From Ignavibacteriales bacterium (lineage in GTDB: Bacteria > Bacteroidota > Ignavibacteria > Ignavibacteriales > Ignavibacteriaceae), in assembly GCA_003142915.1 (NCBI GenBank), contig PLNZ01000352.1, positions 1,830-29,715 of the forward strand: DNA of 27,886 nt, written 5' to 3'. A program made the position numbers and the translations under genes. The notes under the pieces are model-generated. The model was given only the letters and a program-made list of their open reading frames with translations. It had not been told where the DNA came from and did no database searches. Shown here piece after piece: positions 16,532-25,700 of the stretch. Position 1 is the stretch's first letter; each line of letters starts with the position of its first letter.

Positions 16532-17545
16532 TTACATTTTCCTTCCAATGACACCTGCAATCAACTTAACTTGCTGCATCAATTCCATAAATTGTTCGGG
16601 AAGAAGCGCCTGCGGACCGTCAGAGAGCGCCTTTTCCGGGTCATTATGAACTTCCACCATAAGACCGTCAGCGCCGGCAGCCACCGCGGCTCTTGCCATA
16701 GGCAAAACTTTATCCCGCAGACCCGTTGCATGGGAAGGATCGGCTATTACCGGCAGGTGGCTTCTTTTATGCACAACAGGTATAGCAGAGAGATCAAAAG
16801 TATTTCTTGTATAAGTTTCAAATGTCCTTATGCCTCTTTCACAAAGCATCACATCCCTATTTCCATTTGCCAGGATATACTCGGCAGACATAAGCCAGTC
16901 TTCCACGGTTGCAGCCAAACCCCGTTTTAGCATAATAGGCTTTGTTGTTTTACCAAGATCTCTTAATAAAGAAAAATTCTGCATATTTCTCGCTCCGACC
17001 TGAAAAATATCAGTATATTCTTCTATAAGATTTATTTGGCTTGATTCCATTACTTCAGTTATAACAAGAAGGTTATATTTATCTGCGGCATTTCTTAAAA
17101 GTCTCAACCCATCCTCGCCAAGTCCTTGAAACGCATAAGGTGATGTACGCGGTTTAAAGGCTCCGCCGCGCAATATTTTTGCACCAGATTTGGCAACTAT
17201 TTCTGCAATAGTAAAAATCTGATCCTCGTTTTCAACAGAACATGGACCAGCCATCATAATAACTTCATTACCGCCTATTGAGACATCTTTGATTTTAATT
17301 ACGGTATCTTCTTTTCGAAAGGTTCTGCTTGCAAGTTTGAACGGCTCGGTAATACGGTAGACTTCTGCAACTCCATCAAGAATTTTTACTTTCCGCGTAT
17401 CAAAATCAGGCTTTACTCCGATAGCCCCCAAAATAATCTGCTCCACTCCTGTCGATTTATGAACAGCAAACCCGAATTCCTCCAAATGCTTAATAACATT
17501 CTCTATCTGCTTGTCGGATATATTTTTTTCTAAAACAACTACCAC
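16532..17545 (-). CDS. aroF: DAHP synthase, type I-beta with N-terminal ferredoxin-like domain
   Basis: 337 residues. Start GTG at 17545, with AGGAG six bases before it. Residues about 1-70 form the small ferredoxin-like regulatory domain seen in the Thermotoga maritima type enzyme (VVVLEKNISDKQIENVIKHL). The barrel follows: AGPCSVE at 99-105 with the metal Cys at 102, FKPRTSPYAFQGLG, GARNMQNFSLLRDLG, LKRGLAATVEDWL, and ADPSHATG with the metal His. Reaction: phosphoenolpyruvate plus erythrose 4-phosphate gives DAHP, first step of the shikimate pathway, in the cytoplasm. The N-terminal domain suggests allosteric control by aromatic amino acids, likely Tyr. Twenty bases after the lipoprotein gene. 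The gene symbol is a family name; aroF, aroG and aroA(G) are all used. Confidence 0.95.
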   Translation of the reverse strand: MVVVLEKNISDKQIENVIKHLEEFGFAVHKSTGVEQIILGAIGVKPDFDTRKVKILDGVAEVYRITEPFKLASRTFRKEDTVIKIKDVSIGGNEVIMMAGPCSVENEDQIFTIAEIVAKSGAKILRGGAFKPRTSPYAFQGLGEDGLRLLRNAADKYNLLVITEVMESSQINLIEEYTDIFQVGARNMQNFSLLRDLGKTTKPIMLKRGLAATVEDWLMSAEYILANGNRDVMLCERGIRTFETYTRNTFDLSAIPVVHKRSHLPVIADPSHATGLRDKVLPMARAAVAAGADGLMVEVHNDPEKALSDGPQALLPEQFMELMQQVKLIAGVIGRKM

Positions 17546-17565
17546 TATTAACTCCTAAAAAATAA

Positions 17566-18201
17566 TTAATGGAATTTTTTTTCTCCGGCTTCTATCGCAA
17601 GATCAATATGATCTTCTTTAGAAGGAATAGCACAGGAATAATTTGCACTATATGAACAATAAGGACTATACGCAAGATTAAAATCTATTGTATAAACATA
17701 ATTGGAATCATTATTTAAATCAAAGTCTAAATAACGGCCTACTCCATACGTTTCATCACCGGTGGTTTTATCCGTAAACCAGATCGCATAATATATGGAA
17801 CCGTTTTTTGTAGTACCTTCATAAACATTAATCTTATATTCAATATTCTTATAATTAAACTTTACATATCCAAAACGGACAGCATTCCGTTCTTCCCCTT
17901 TTGTTCCGAATATTTTTATTGTATCCTTAATTCCATACCAGAAGAGCCTGCTATTAAAAACAAAACCGGGGGCAACATCATAATATTTCAACGGATGAAA
18001 GACTGCATTTTTATCCTGATTAAACGGCGATTCAGGATTGTTCTTCATAAAATCATCTTTATCTTTTCTCTGTTTTTCTATATTCTCTATGTATTTTTTT
18101 TGTTCGGGACTGAAATTCTTTTGGCATGAGAGAAAATACAACGAACCAAGAATTAGTGCGAAAAGGATAAATACTTTCACCGATGAAATATTTTTAATCA
18201 T
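17566..18201 (-). CDS. DUF1684 lipoprotein
   Basis: 211 residues. Lipoprotein signal with Cys at residue 26 (SLYFLSC). The family's features are clear: RKDKDDFMKNNPESPF near residue 45-60, FHPLKYYDVAPGF, TDKTTGDETYGVGRYLDFDL, and the strongly conserved end DFNLAYSPYCSYSANYSCAIPSKE with AIEAGEK. Known: DUF1684 proteins occur widely, with no proven function; most carry CPLPP where this one has CAIPS. The ATG overlaps the last eight bases of mutS, so the two genes are cotranscribed, although no functional link is known. It likely sits at the periplasmic face of a membrane. A following gap of 20 bases leads to DAHP synthase. Confidence 0.92.
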   Translation of the reverse strand: MIKNISSVKVFILFALILGSLYFLSCQKNFSPEQKKYIENIEKQRKDKDDFMKNNPESPFNQDKNAVFHPLKYYDVAPGFVFNSRLFWYGIKDTIKIFGTKGEERNAVRFGYVKFNYKNIEYKINVYEGTTKNGSIYYAIWFTDKTTGDETYGVGRYLDFDLNNDSNYVYTIDFNLAYSPYCSYSANYSCAIPSKEDHIDLAIEAGEKKFH

Positions 18202-20803
18202 TATCCTTCACTTTCTTTTTGAGTTCCTGCAGTTTGTTTAATGCTTCAAGCGGAGTAAGATTATTAATTTCAATGCCGTTAATTTCTCCTCTGAGACTAT
18301 CGTCACGAATTTCAAACATGTTTATCTGGTTATCGCTTTCGTGTTTTATCTTTTTTAATTTTTCCTTCTTTTCTTCATACGGTGTTAATTCTTTGCTTTC
18401 CAGGTTCGAAAGAATTTCTTTTGCTCTTTTAGTTACAAACATTGGAAGTCCCGCCATTTGCGCGACCTGAATTCCATAGCTATGATCGGCTTTTCCTACA
18501 CTTACTTTATGCAGGAAGAACACTTTATCATCATACTCACGCACATCTACCTTATAATTTTTTATGCGGGGAAACAATTCCGCCATTTCATTTAACTCAT
18601 GGTAATGAGTTGCAAAAAGCGTTTTTGCAGCAACAATGGGATTCTCATGCAGGTACTCCGTCAAAGCCCAGGCGATTGAAATTCCGTCAAATGTACTTGT
18701 TCCCCTACCTATCTCGTCCAGGAGAACCAGGCTTTTGGGAGTTGCATTATTTAAAATATTTGCCGCTTCCTGCATTTCAACAAGGAATGTGCTTTCACCG
18801 GCAGAAATGTTATCGCTTGCGCCAACTCTTGTAAAAATCCTGTCAACAATTCCAATATGCGCTTCTTTTGCAGGCACAAAAGAGCCTATCTGCGCAAGCA
18901 GAACTATCAAGCCCACCTGCCTTAGAAAGACCGACTTTCCCGCCATATTCGGGCCGGTTAAAATAATAATCTGGTCGTCTTCATTTTCCAGTTTGCAGCT
19001 ATTGGATGTAAATTTTTCTCCCGGCGGAAGGATCCTTTCCACAACGGGGTGCCTACCTTCAATTATTACAAGCTTTGTATCGTCACTTAATTCAGGCTTT
19101 ACATAATTATACTGCTCTGCACATTCCGCAAAAGAGATAAAACAATCCAGCATAGCAATAAGCCCGGCATTTTGCTGAATCATCTCAGCTTCGGATGCTA
19201 CCGTTAATCTCACTTCATTAAATAACTGCGATTCCAATTCATAAATTTTTTCTTCCGCATTAAGGATTTTTTCTTCATAAGTTTTAAGCTCCGGAGTTAA
19301 AAATCTTTCTGCATTTACCAAAGTTTGCTTGCGGATATAATCGGCAGGTATTTTATCCTTATTTGCATGGCTTACTTCAATATAATACCCGAAGACTTTA
19401 TTAAAATTTACTTTTAATGAAGGTATGCCGGTTCTTTCTCTTTCGGATTTTTGAAGATTAGCAATCCAGCCTTTTCCGTTAAGAGAAATATCACGCAGTT
19501 CATCCAGTTCAGGACTGAAGCCTTTCTTAATTATTCCGCCTTCGGAAACATTAAGCGGAGGTGTATCCACAATAGAATTTTGAATTTTATCAACCAGCCT
19601 GTCAAGCGGTATTAGTCCTTCGGAAATCCGGGAAAGAGTTTTTACCTGCGCTTCATTCAAGTAAGTTTTTATCTGCGGAATTTTCTGTAGTGAAGTTCTA
19701 ATGGCTACAATCTCTCTTGGATTTGCCCTGCCTGTGCAAACCTTTGAAATTAATCTTTCAAGGTCTCCAACTTCTTTTAATTCATTGATAAGGTTTTTTC
19801 TAATAGGCTTATTTTTTACAAGTTCATCAACGCTATCCTGCCGCTTTAAAATCATATCCAGTTTTCTTAGGGGAGCGGTAATCCATTTTTTTAATAACCT
19901 GGCGCCCATAGCGGTTTCAGTTTTATCAAGAATAGAAATAAGCGAACCTTCTCTACCGCCGTCGTGCATTGAAAAAGTAATTTCAAGATTCCGTTTAGTT
20001 GAATAATCAAGCGCCATATACTCTGAAGGATTATAAGCAGATACTTTGCTTAGATGCGAAAGATTTTCTTTTTGTGTTTCCTGCAGGTAACTTAAAATAG
20101 CACCTGAAGCAATAATTCCAGCAAAGAAATTGTCTATCCCGAAGCCCTTAAGATTTACGGTTTTGAACTGCATAACGAGCAATTCTTTGGCATACTCATA
20201 ATTAAATATCCAGTCGTCTACTTTTGTAACCCTGATAGACTGATTTATTTTATTGATGAGTGCAGTCAACCGGTCTTTATCTCTTTTTTGTACCAATAGT
20301 TCCGAGGGCGAAATCATTTCAATTTGCTGCTGAATCAGGGATTCAGGAACTTCATAAGCATAAAATTCTCCTGTTGAAACATCGGAAAAAGAAATACCGG
20401 CAATGTCATCTTTCAGGCATACCGACATAAGATAATTATTTTTTTTATGATCAAGCAGTTTGTCTGAAAAAGCAACGCCGGGAGTAACAACTTCAATCAC
20501 TTCCCTTTTTACAATTCCTTTAGCAAACTTAGGGTTCTCGATTTGTTCACATACTGCAACACGGTATCCGGCCCGCACAAGCTTAGGCAAGTATGTATCC
20601 AAAGCATGATGGGGGAACCCTGCAAGCGGGACTTCACCTGCAGCGCCGTTTGCACGTTTTGTTAAAGTTATCCCTAAAACTTTTGCAGCTATTTTAGCAT
20701 CTTCTTCAAAAGTCTCAAAAAAGTCGCCCATCCTGAAAAGTAAAACAGTATCCGGATGTTCGGCTTTAATCCTGCTGTATTGTGACATCAAAGGTGTTTG
20801 CAT
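18194..20803 (-). CDS. mutS: DNA mismatch repair protein MutS
   Basis: 869 residues, the normal length for MutS1. The mismatch wedge FFE is at 28-30 (MGDFFETF). Connector and core domains follow, with the YYIEVSHANKDKIPADY clamp region. The ATPase carries Walker A GPNMAGKS at 617-624, Walker B LLDEIGRG with Asp 696 and Glu 697, STFDGISIAWA signature and the ATHYHEL segment near 730. A C-terminal tail with IEINNLTPLEALNKLQELKKKV is the conserved dimer region that binds MutL or forms the tetramer. Reaction: recognises mismatches and small loops, ATP-dependent clamp, recruits MutL. First gene of a minus-strand group mutS, DUF1684, DAHP synthase. Start MQTPLMSQY; an alternative Met at 6 is possible. 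No mutL is in the window. Confidence 0.97.
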   Translation of the reverse strand: MQTPLMSQYSRIKAEHPDTVLLFRMGDFFETFEEDAKIAAKVLGITLTKRANGAAGEVPLAGFPHHALDTYLPKLVRAGYRVAVCEQIENPKFAKGIVKREVIEVVTPGVAFSDKLLDHKKNNYLMSVCLKDDIAGISFSDVSTGEFYAYEVPESLIQQQIEMISPSELLVQKRDKDRLTALINKINQSIRVTKVDDWIFNYEYAKELLVMQFKTVNLKGFGIDNFFAGIIASGAILSYLQETQKENLSHLSKVSAYNPSEYMALDYSTKRNLEITFSMHDGGREGSLISILDKTETAMGARLLKKWITAPLRKLDMILKRQDSVDELVKNKPIRKNLINELKEVGDLERLISKVCTGRANPREIVAIRTSLQKIPQIKTYLNEAQVKTLSRISEGLIPLDRLVDKIQNSIVDTPPLNVSEGGIIKKGFSPELDELRDISLNGKGWIANLQKSERERTGIPSLKVNFNKVFGYYIEVSHANKDKIPADYIRKQTLVNAERFLTPELKTYEEKILNAEEKIYELESQLFNEVRLTVASEAEMIQQNAGLIAMLDCFISFAECAEQYNYVKPELSDDTKLVIIEGRHPVVERILPPGEKFTSNSCKLENEDDQIIILTGPNMAGKSVFLRQVGLIVLLAQIGSFVPAKEAHIGIVDRIFTRVGASDNISAGESTFLVEMQEAANILNNATPKSLVLLDEIGRGTSTFDGISIAWALTEYLHENPIVAAKTLFATHYHELNEMAELFPRIKNYKVDVREYDDKVFFLHKVSVGKADHSYGIQVAQMAGLPMFVTKRAKEILSNLESKELTPYEEKKEKLKKIKHESDNQINMFEIRDDSLRGEINGIEINNLTPLEALNKLQELKKKVKDND

Positions 20804-21145
20804 ATTGAAAACTTTTAAGCCGGATGCTTATGAAATTAAAAGATAAAAATAGCTCAATACTGAAAGAATTTCAATTTTTTCAAGACACAACTTTAATAGA
20901 CATACCTTCCCAGCACAGAAATCCTTTGATTTTTAAATAATTAAAGCTTCGATTAAAAGTGTTAATCTTGTTATTATTTCCGGTAATGGGACTATATCAA
21001 AGTGTTCGTTTTGCGTTGTTTTCATGTCATAAACCTCAAATTTTTATCAAAAAACCCCCAATTATTTACACAAAATATTGTATAAATACTTATAATATAT
21101 AAAGTTAACATAAACCCCCCCCCATAACCCGGTAATGTCATTAAG

Positions 21146-21235
21146 TTAAGGGTCATGAACTTACCCTTAATCTCCCGATCGAATCGGGACCACCGCCACG
21201 GCGGGGCGGGCAGGCTCTCTCTTGCGAAGAGAGGG
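21146..21235. repeat. Compound palindrome element, copy C
   Basis: Four hairpins in a row: TTAAGGGT (21146-21153)/ACCCTTAA (21163-21170); TCCCGAT-CGA-ATCGGGA (21173-21189); CCGC-CACG-GCGG (21193-21204, approx.); and CTCTCTT-GCG-AAGAGAG (21217-21233). GC content is much higher than the surroundings. The last hairpin shares its shape with copies at 14135, 16468 and 26499. Confidence 0.65.
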
Positions 21236-21683
21236 ATTTTGAAAATTATACAACGCATAACCCGGGCAGTGGTTGTAAAATATCAATTTCTACAAAGCTA
21301 TTAATAACATAGCGGCGCAAAATATACTTGATTGAATAAACCCCAAATCCCAGTAGAGGAATTTCGTTCTCTAAATGACTCACAAAATAAGAAAGCATAT
21401 TTTCTTTTTTTTGCGGGTAAGAATATATAATGTAGATTTTAAAATCTACTGTTTTTATTGCCAGAGTTCTGCATTATATATTTCTGTTTAAAAAGGTTAT
21501 TCAAATTTCGCAAAAGGATATTATTATAATGCGATTCGCTGCATTGCCTCTTACGTGGATTACAATCAAACATTATTTTAGCGAAAAAGCGCCTGCCTAC
21601 CAAATAAGCATGTGGGTCGGTTGAGTTTGTAGAATAATATTTCACAGCAAATTCATTAAACCCATGAGGGTTAATAATTTCTC

Positions 21684-21755
21684 TCCGATCACATGGTGAC
21701 GGCTATCCTAAAGGACGTAGTTATTAATTCTTATCTATCGTATGATGCGATCGGA
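21684..21755 (+). promoter_or_regulatory. Possible structured leader upstream of the esterase-family gene
   Basis: Closing stem TCCGATC (21684-21690)/GATCGGA (21749-21755), enclosing TCAC-ATG-GTGA (21689-21699) and CTATCC-TAAA-GGAcgTAG (21703-21720). Arms compete in part, and no known riboswitch consensus was recognised. It ends 126 bases before the esterase start. Confidence 0.3.
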
Positions 21756-21881
21756 TTTTGCATTATTTAAAGTTAAAACTTGTTTATATTTGGACAATTT
21801 AATTTGATTAGTATCTCATAACCGGTTAAGTAAAGTAAAATATTCCATAAATAGATTTACGTAAAATGGGAACCTATCGCT

Positions 21882-22598
21882 ATGCGTGAAGAATATCATA
21901 AATGGCACTCAAATGATCTCGATAGGGAATTTGAAATGCTCGTTTTCGGGCATTACGGCTACCCTATTATTTTATTTCCTACATTTAATGCACATTATTG
22001 GGAAGCTAAAGATTTTGGATTGATTAATTCGGCATCATATCTAATTGATTCAGGGCAAATTAAAATTTACTGCCCGGATGGGGTAGATTGTCTTAGCTGG
22101 GATAATAACTCTATTGAACCGGCTAACAAAGTAATAACCCAGATAGCTTATGAAAAGACTATTCTAAACGATGTAATAGGATTTGTAAAGCACGAAACTT
22201 CATTGGAGCGGGTAGGAGTGGCGGGCTGCAACTTCGGCGCCTATCATGCGCTTAACCTTGCATTCAAGCACCCGGATAAGGTTGAAAAATTAATATGTAT
22301 CGGCGGTTTTTTTGATATTAAGCAATTTATTTATAATTATTATGATGACAACTGTTACTTCAATAACCCGCCAGATTACCTGCCAAATCTGACAGACAAC
22401 CGGTACTTAAATCAATTCAAAACTATGAAAATTATTCTTGGTATAGATGAATCGGATCAATATTTGGAACAGAATAAAAATATCTCCGGAATCCTTCGTT
22501 CAAAAAGCGTAAATCATTGGCTGGATGTTCGTCCAAATAACGGTCATAACTGGGAATTCCGGAGAGAAGTTTTTCCCAAATATTTGGCTCAAATTTAA
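21882..22598 (+). CDS. Esterase-family (alpha/beta hydrolase) protein with altered nucleophile
   Basis: 238 residues, no signal peptide. It has the features of the COG4947 esterase group: YGYPIILFPTFNA near 26-37, then GAYHALNLAFKHPD after the nucleophile elbow, NPPDYLPNL at 162-170, and a final GHNWEFRREVFPKYL with His 222. The elbow reads G115-C-N117-F-G119, where the family has G-x-S-x-G, so Asn stands in place of Ser (codon AAC; a single base from the Ser codon AGC). If the reading is right the usual hydrolase chemistry is lost. Likely acid: Asp 189 or Asp 192 (GIDESDQ). Could bind a sugar or polymer instead. It precedes the GH13 gene by 126 bases on the same strand, so both may act together. 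Confidence 0.8.
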   Translation: MREEYHKWHSNDLDREFEMLVFGHYGYPIILFPTFNAHYWEAKDFGLINSASYLIDSGQIKIYCPDGVDCLSWDNNSIEPANKVITQIAYEKTILNDVIGFVKHETSLERVGVAGCNFGAYHALNLAFKHPDKVEKLICIGGFFDIKQFIYNYYDDNCYFNNPPDYLPNLTDNRYLNQFKTMKIILGIDESDQYLEQNKNISGILRSKSVNHWLDVRPNNGHNWEFRREVFPKYLAQI

Positions 22599-22646
22599 AC
22601 GATAAAAAAGATTTATTATATTACTGTCTTAAAGCAGATAATTTAT

Positions 22647-22660
22647 TAAGCTTAAGCTTA
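22647..22660. promoter_or_regulatory. 14-bp perfect palindrome upstream of the GH13 gene
   Basis: TAAGCTTAAGCTTA is its own reverse complement, in the 126-base gap between the esterase and GH13 genes, 65 bases before the GH13 start. Possible operator; AT-rich surroundings weaken the case. Confidence 0.3.
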
Positions 22661-22724
22661 TTTACTATAAGCAGGATTATAAAATGACAAGGTTTTTTCA
22701 CTTTTCAAATATTGACTAAATACT

Positions 22725-25700
22725 ATGATTAAATTCGATTTTCACGTTAGAAAATACGCACGGGATAAATATCAATTTGATAATTCACTTTTTTCAATCA
22801 CGGGCGATTTAATAATTGCAAATTTTCACCAGGCAAGAGTTTTATCCAACAAAATAAATTTGCAAAGGAAAGTTGAGGGAAAGGCTGACAGGCAGGTTTC
22901 TGCCGGTGAGATTAACGCCTTTGGGCTTATTCATGAAATATTTCACTTTTTAATCAGGTATTACGAAGATAAAGAAAATCCCGGAGTTCTTTTAAGAGGA
23001 ATAAATTATCTTAATTCTGCGCTTGGTGAGAAAGAACTTAATAAAATTTTTATTGCATATTTAAATGAGTTTCCGCCGCTTGAAGTTTATACCGGTAAAT
23101 TAAAACCTGAAGAATTTTTATCGGGGCACACCGGAAATAAACTTAATACTGAAATTATCCTTGAAGAAATCCTGCTTTTGTATCTTGAAAATATTAATCA
23201 GGCTGCATCAAAATTGGATGAACTTTACTCTGATAAAAATTTAGCACAGAAGACAAAATACGCGGCTTTATTAGAATATTTGGAGAGTTTTTTCTCGAAA
23301 GAAAAACCATTCGGCGCAGAAAATCTTCCGTTGATTTCTTTTCTCAAGAAACCTATTCTAAATAGTCCGCATAACATAGAAGGACAGCTTGAATATATCC
23401 GCCAGAAATGGGGAATCTATATTTATGATAAATTTAATCAGCGGCTGTTAAGCAGTAAAGATTTGATTTTAGAGGAGCTAAGGCTGTTCTTTCATTTCGC
23501 CGGAGGAAATCCTACGCCGCCCGTACCGGATTATAAAACTGATGAAGAATATTTACGGCAGCTAAAAGCTAAACTTGCGGCGGGTGAAAAACTTACCGAG
23601 GAAGAAAACCGGTTTTATCATTCCGAAATAGAAAAGTTTACCGAAGATATTGATTGGATGCCAAAAGTTGTAATGATTGCTAAGAATGTTTTTGTCTGGC
23701 TCGATCAGCTTTCAAAAAAGTACGGGAGGCTGATTAACCAGCTTGATCAGATTCCCGATGAAGAACTTGATACACTTGCACGATGGAATTTTTCCGCCCT
23801 ATGGTTAATAGGACTCTGGGAAAGAAGCAGCGCATCAAGAAAAATAAAGCAGATTACCGGCAACCCCGAAGCAACTTCCTCCGCATATTCTCTTTATGAT
23901 TATGCAGTTGCAAATGATCTTGGGGGTGAAGAAGCTTTTCAAAATTTTAAAGAGCGCGCATGGCAAAGAGGGATAAGGCTTGCAAGCGATATGGTCCCAA
24001 ACCATACCGGGATTTATTCCAAATGGGTAGTTGAAAAACCTGATTATTTCATTCAATCAGATTACCCTCCATTCCCGGGATATTCTTTTAACGGCCCTAA
24101 TCTTTCGGATGATAACAGGGTTGAGGTCCGCATTGAAGATAAATATTACACAAAGGAAGATGCTGCTGTAGTTTTTCAGAGAAAAGACTCTTATACAGGC
24201 GAAGTAAAATATTTTTATCACGGCAATGACGGTACAAATATGCCATGGAACGATACTTCACAGCTTAACCTGATGAAGGCGGAAGTACGTGCAGCGCTGA
24301 TTCAAACAATTAAACATGTTGCAAAGAGAACTCCGATTATACGTTTTGACGCTGCAATGACCTTAACCAAAAAGCATTACCAGAGGTTATGGTTTCCGCA
24401 ACCGGGAACAGGCGGTGCAATTCCTTCACGGTCTGATTTTGCAATGACTCCTTCCGCATTTGATTTAGCAATGCCGCTCGAGTTCTGGCGGGAAGTTGTG
24501 GATACAATTAATTCCGAGATGCCTGATACGCTTCTTCTTGCAGAAGCATTTTGGCTTATGGAAGGATACTTTGTAAGAACCCTCGGTATGCACCGCGTTT
24601 ATAACAGCGCTTTTATGCACATGCTGATGAAGGAGGAAAACAATAAGTACAGAGATCTTATTAAAAATACTCTTGAGTTTAACCCGGAAATTTTGAAAAG
24701 ATACGTCAGTTTTATGAGCAACCCTGACGAAGAAACCGCAATAAATCAATTTGGCAAGGGAGATAAGTATTTCGGCGTATCTGTTCTTATGGTTACGCTG
24801 CCCGGGCTGCCAATGTTCGCTCACGGACAAATTGAAGGTTTATCCGAAAAATACGGAATGGAATACAAGCGCGCTTATTATAATGAATTCCCGGATAATT
24901 ATCTTATCCGCAGGCATGAAGAAGAAATATTCCCGCTGATGCGAAAAAGACATTTATTCAGCCAGGTAACTAACTTTGAATTATACACACTTACTGATGA
25001 AGCCGGAAATGTAAATGAAAACGTATTTGCATTTACTAATAAGGCGGGTAATGAAAAAGCTCTCGTGGTTTATAATAATGCCTATTTACAAAGCAGCGGT
25101 TCTATCAACTATACCGCAGGAAAAGCTGCCGGCGAGGGTTCAAAAAATATTAGAGTAAAGAAATTAGGTGAAGCCCTGGATTTTGAGAATAATTTTAAGA
25201 AATTCTATACATTTAAAGATCACCGTACAAAATTAGAATACCTCATATCCGGTAAAGAAGTTTTTACCAACGGCTTAAGCTTTTCATTGAGCGGTTATGA
25301 ATACAGGGTACTTCTTGATTTCAAAGAGATATTTGATGAAAAAGGCGAATATGAAAGACTATCCTATTTATTGAACGATTCAGGCGTTCCGTCAATAGAA
25401 TATGCTCTAAAAGAACTGAAGCTAACTCCCGTCCATGAAAGATTTAACAACCTGTTCAACTACGGAATAATTGACGAACTGAAAAAATATTGTTTTATTG
25501 AAGAGACTGTTTTATCTAAAAGTTATGGCTTCAAAAACATATTAACCAATGTAAGCATAGACAGGTTAAATAATTTCATTAATGAAGTTCGGGCAGTTTC
25601 TTACTTAGAACTGAAAAATGAAAAAATCATTGATAATCTTTTTGATAGTATTTTGGATGTAAAGTTCTTTTATGAGAATTATAAAAAGCTTAATGAAAAG

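Larger units (their letters stand above)
20804..21881. other. Gene-poor 1.08-kb region
   Basis: No convincing gene. It should hold the mutS promoter near 20804-20900 and the esterase promoter near 21760-21881. Within it are a run of nine C at 21115-21123, a palindrome-rich element at 21146-21235, a stretch around 21425-21650 with short open frames on both strands that look like decayed coding DNA but match no family known to me, and a possibly folded segment at 21684-21755. The open frame on the minus strand at 21022-21258 is just the element read as protein. Confidence 0.6.

Noticed and set aside
18219..20006. Several plus-strand open frames opposite mutS
   Set aside because: Shadows of mutS on the opposite strand with no start signals or family match.
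21115..21123. Run of nine C as a phase-variable tract
   Set aside because: It lies outside any gene and is not positioned at a recognisable promoter.
21022..21258. Minus-strand open frame of 78 residues
   Set aside because: It is the palindrome element at 21146-21235 read as protein (FARESLPAPPWRWSRF-like), with no start signal and unusual composition.
21439..21645. Minus-strand open frame of 68 residues, and a plus-strand open stretch of similar size
   Set aside because: No family match, no ribosome site, competing frames on both strands; at best decayed coding DNA.
22929..22950. HEIFH in the N-terminal domain of the GH13 protein, resembling a zinc peptidase site
   Set aside because: It falls in a conserved helix of this amylase subgroup where relatives seem to have non-metal residues (GLIDEI.H type), and no third ligand is apparent.
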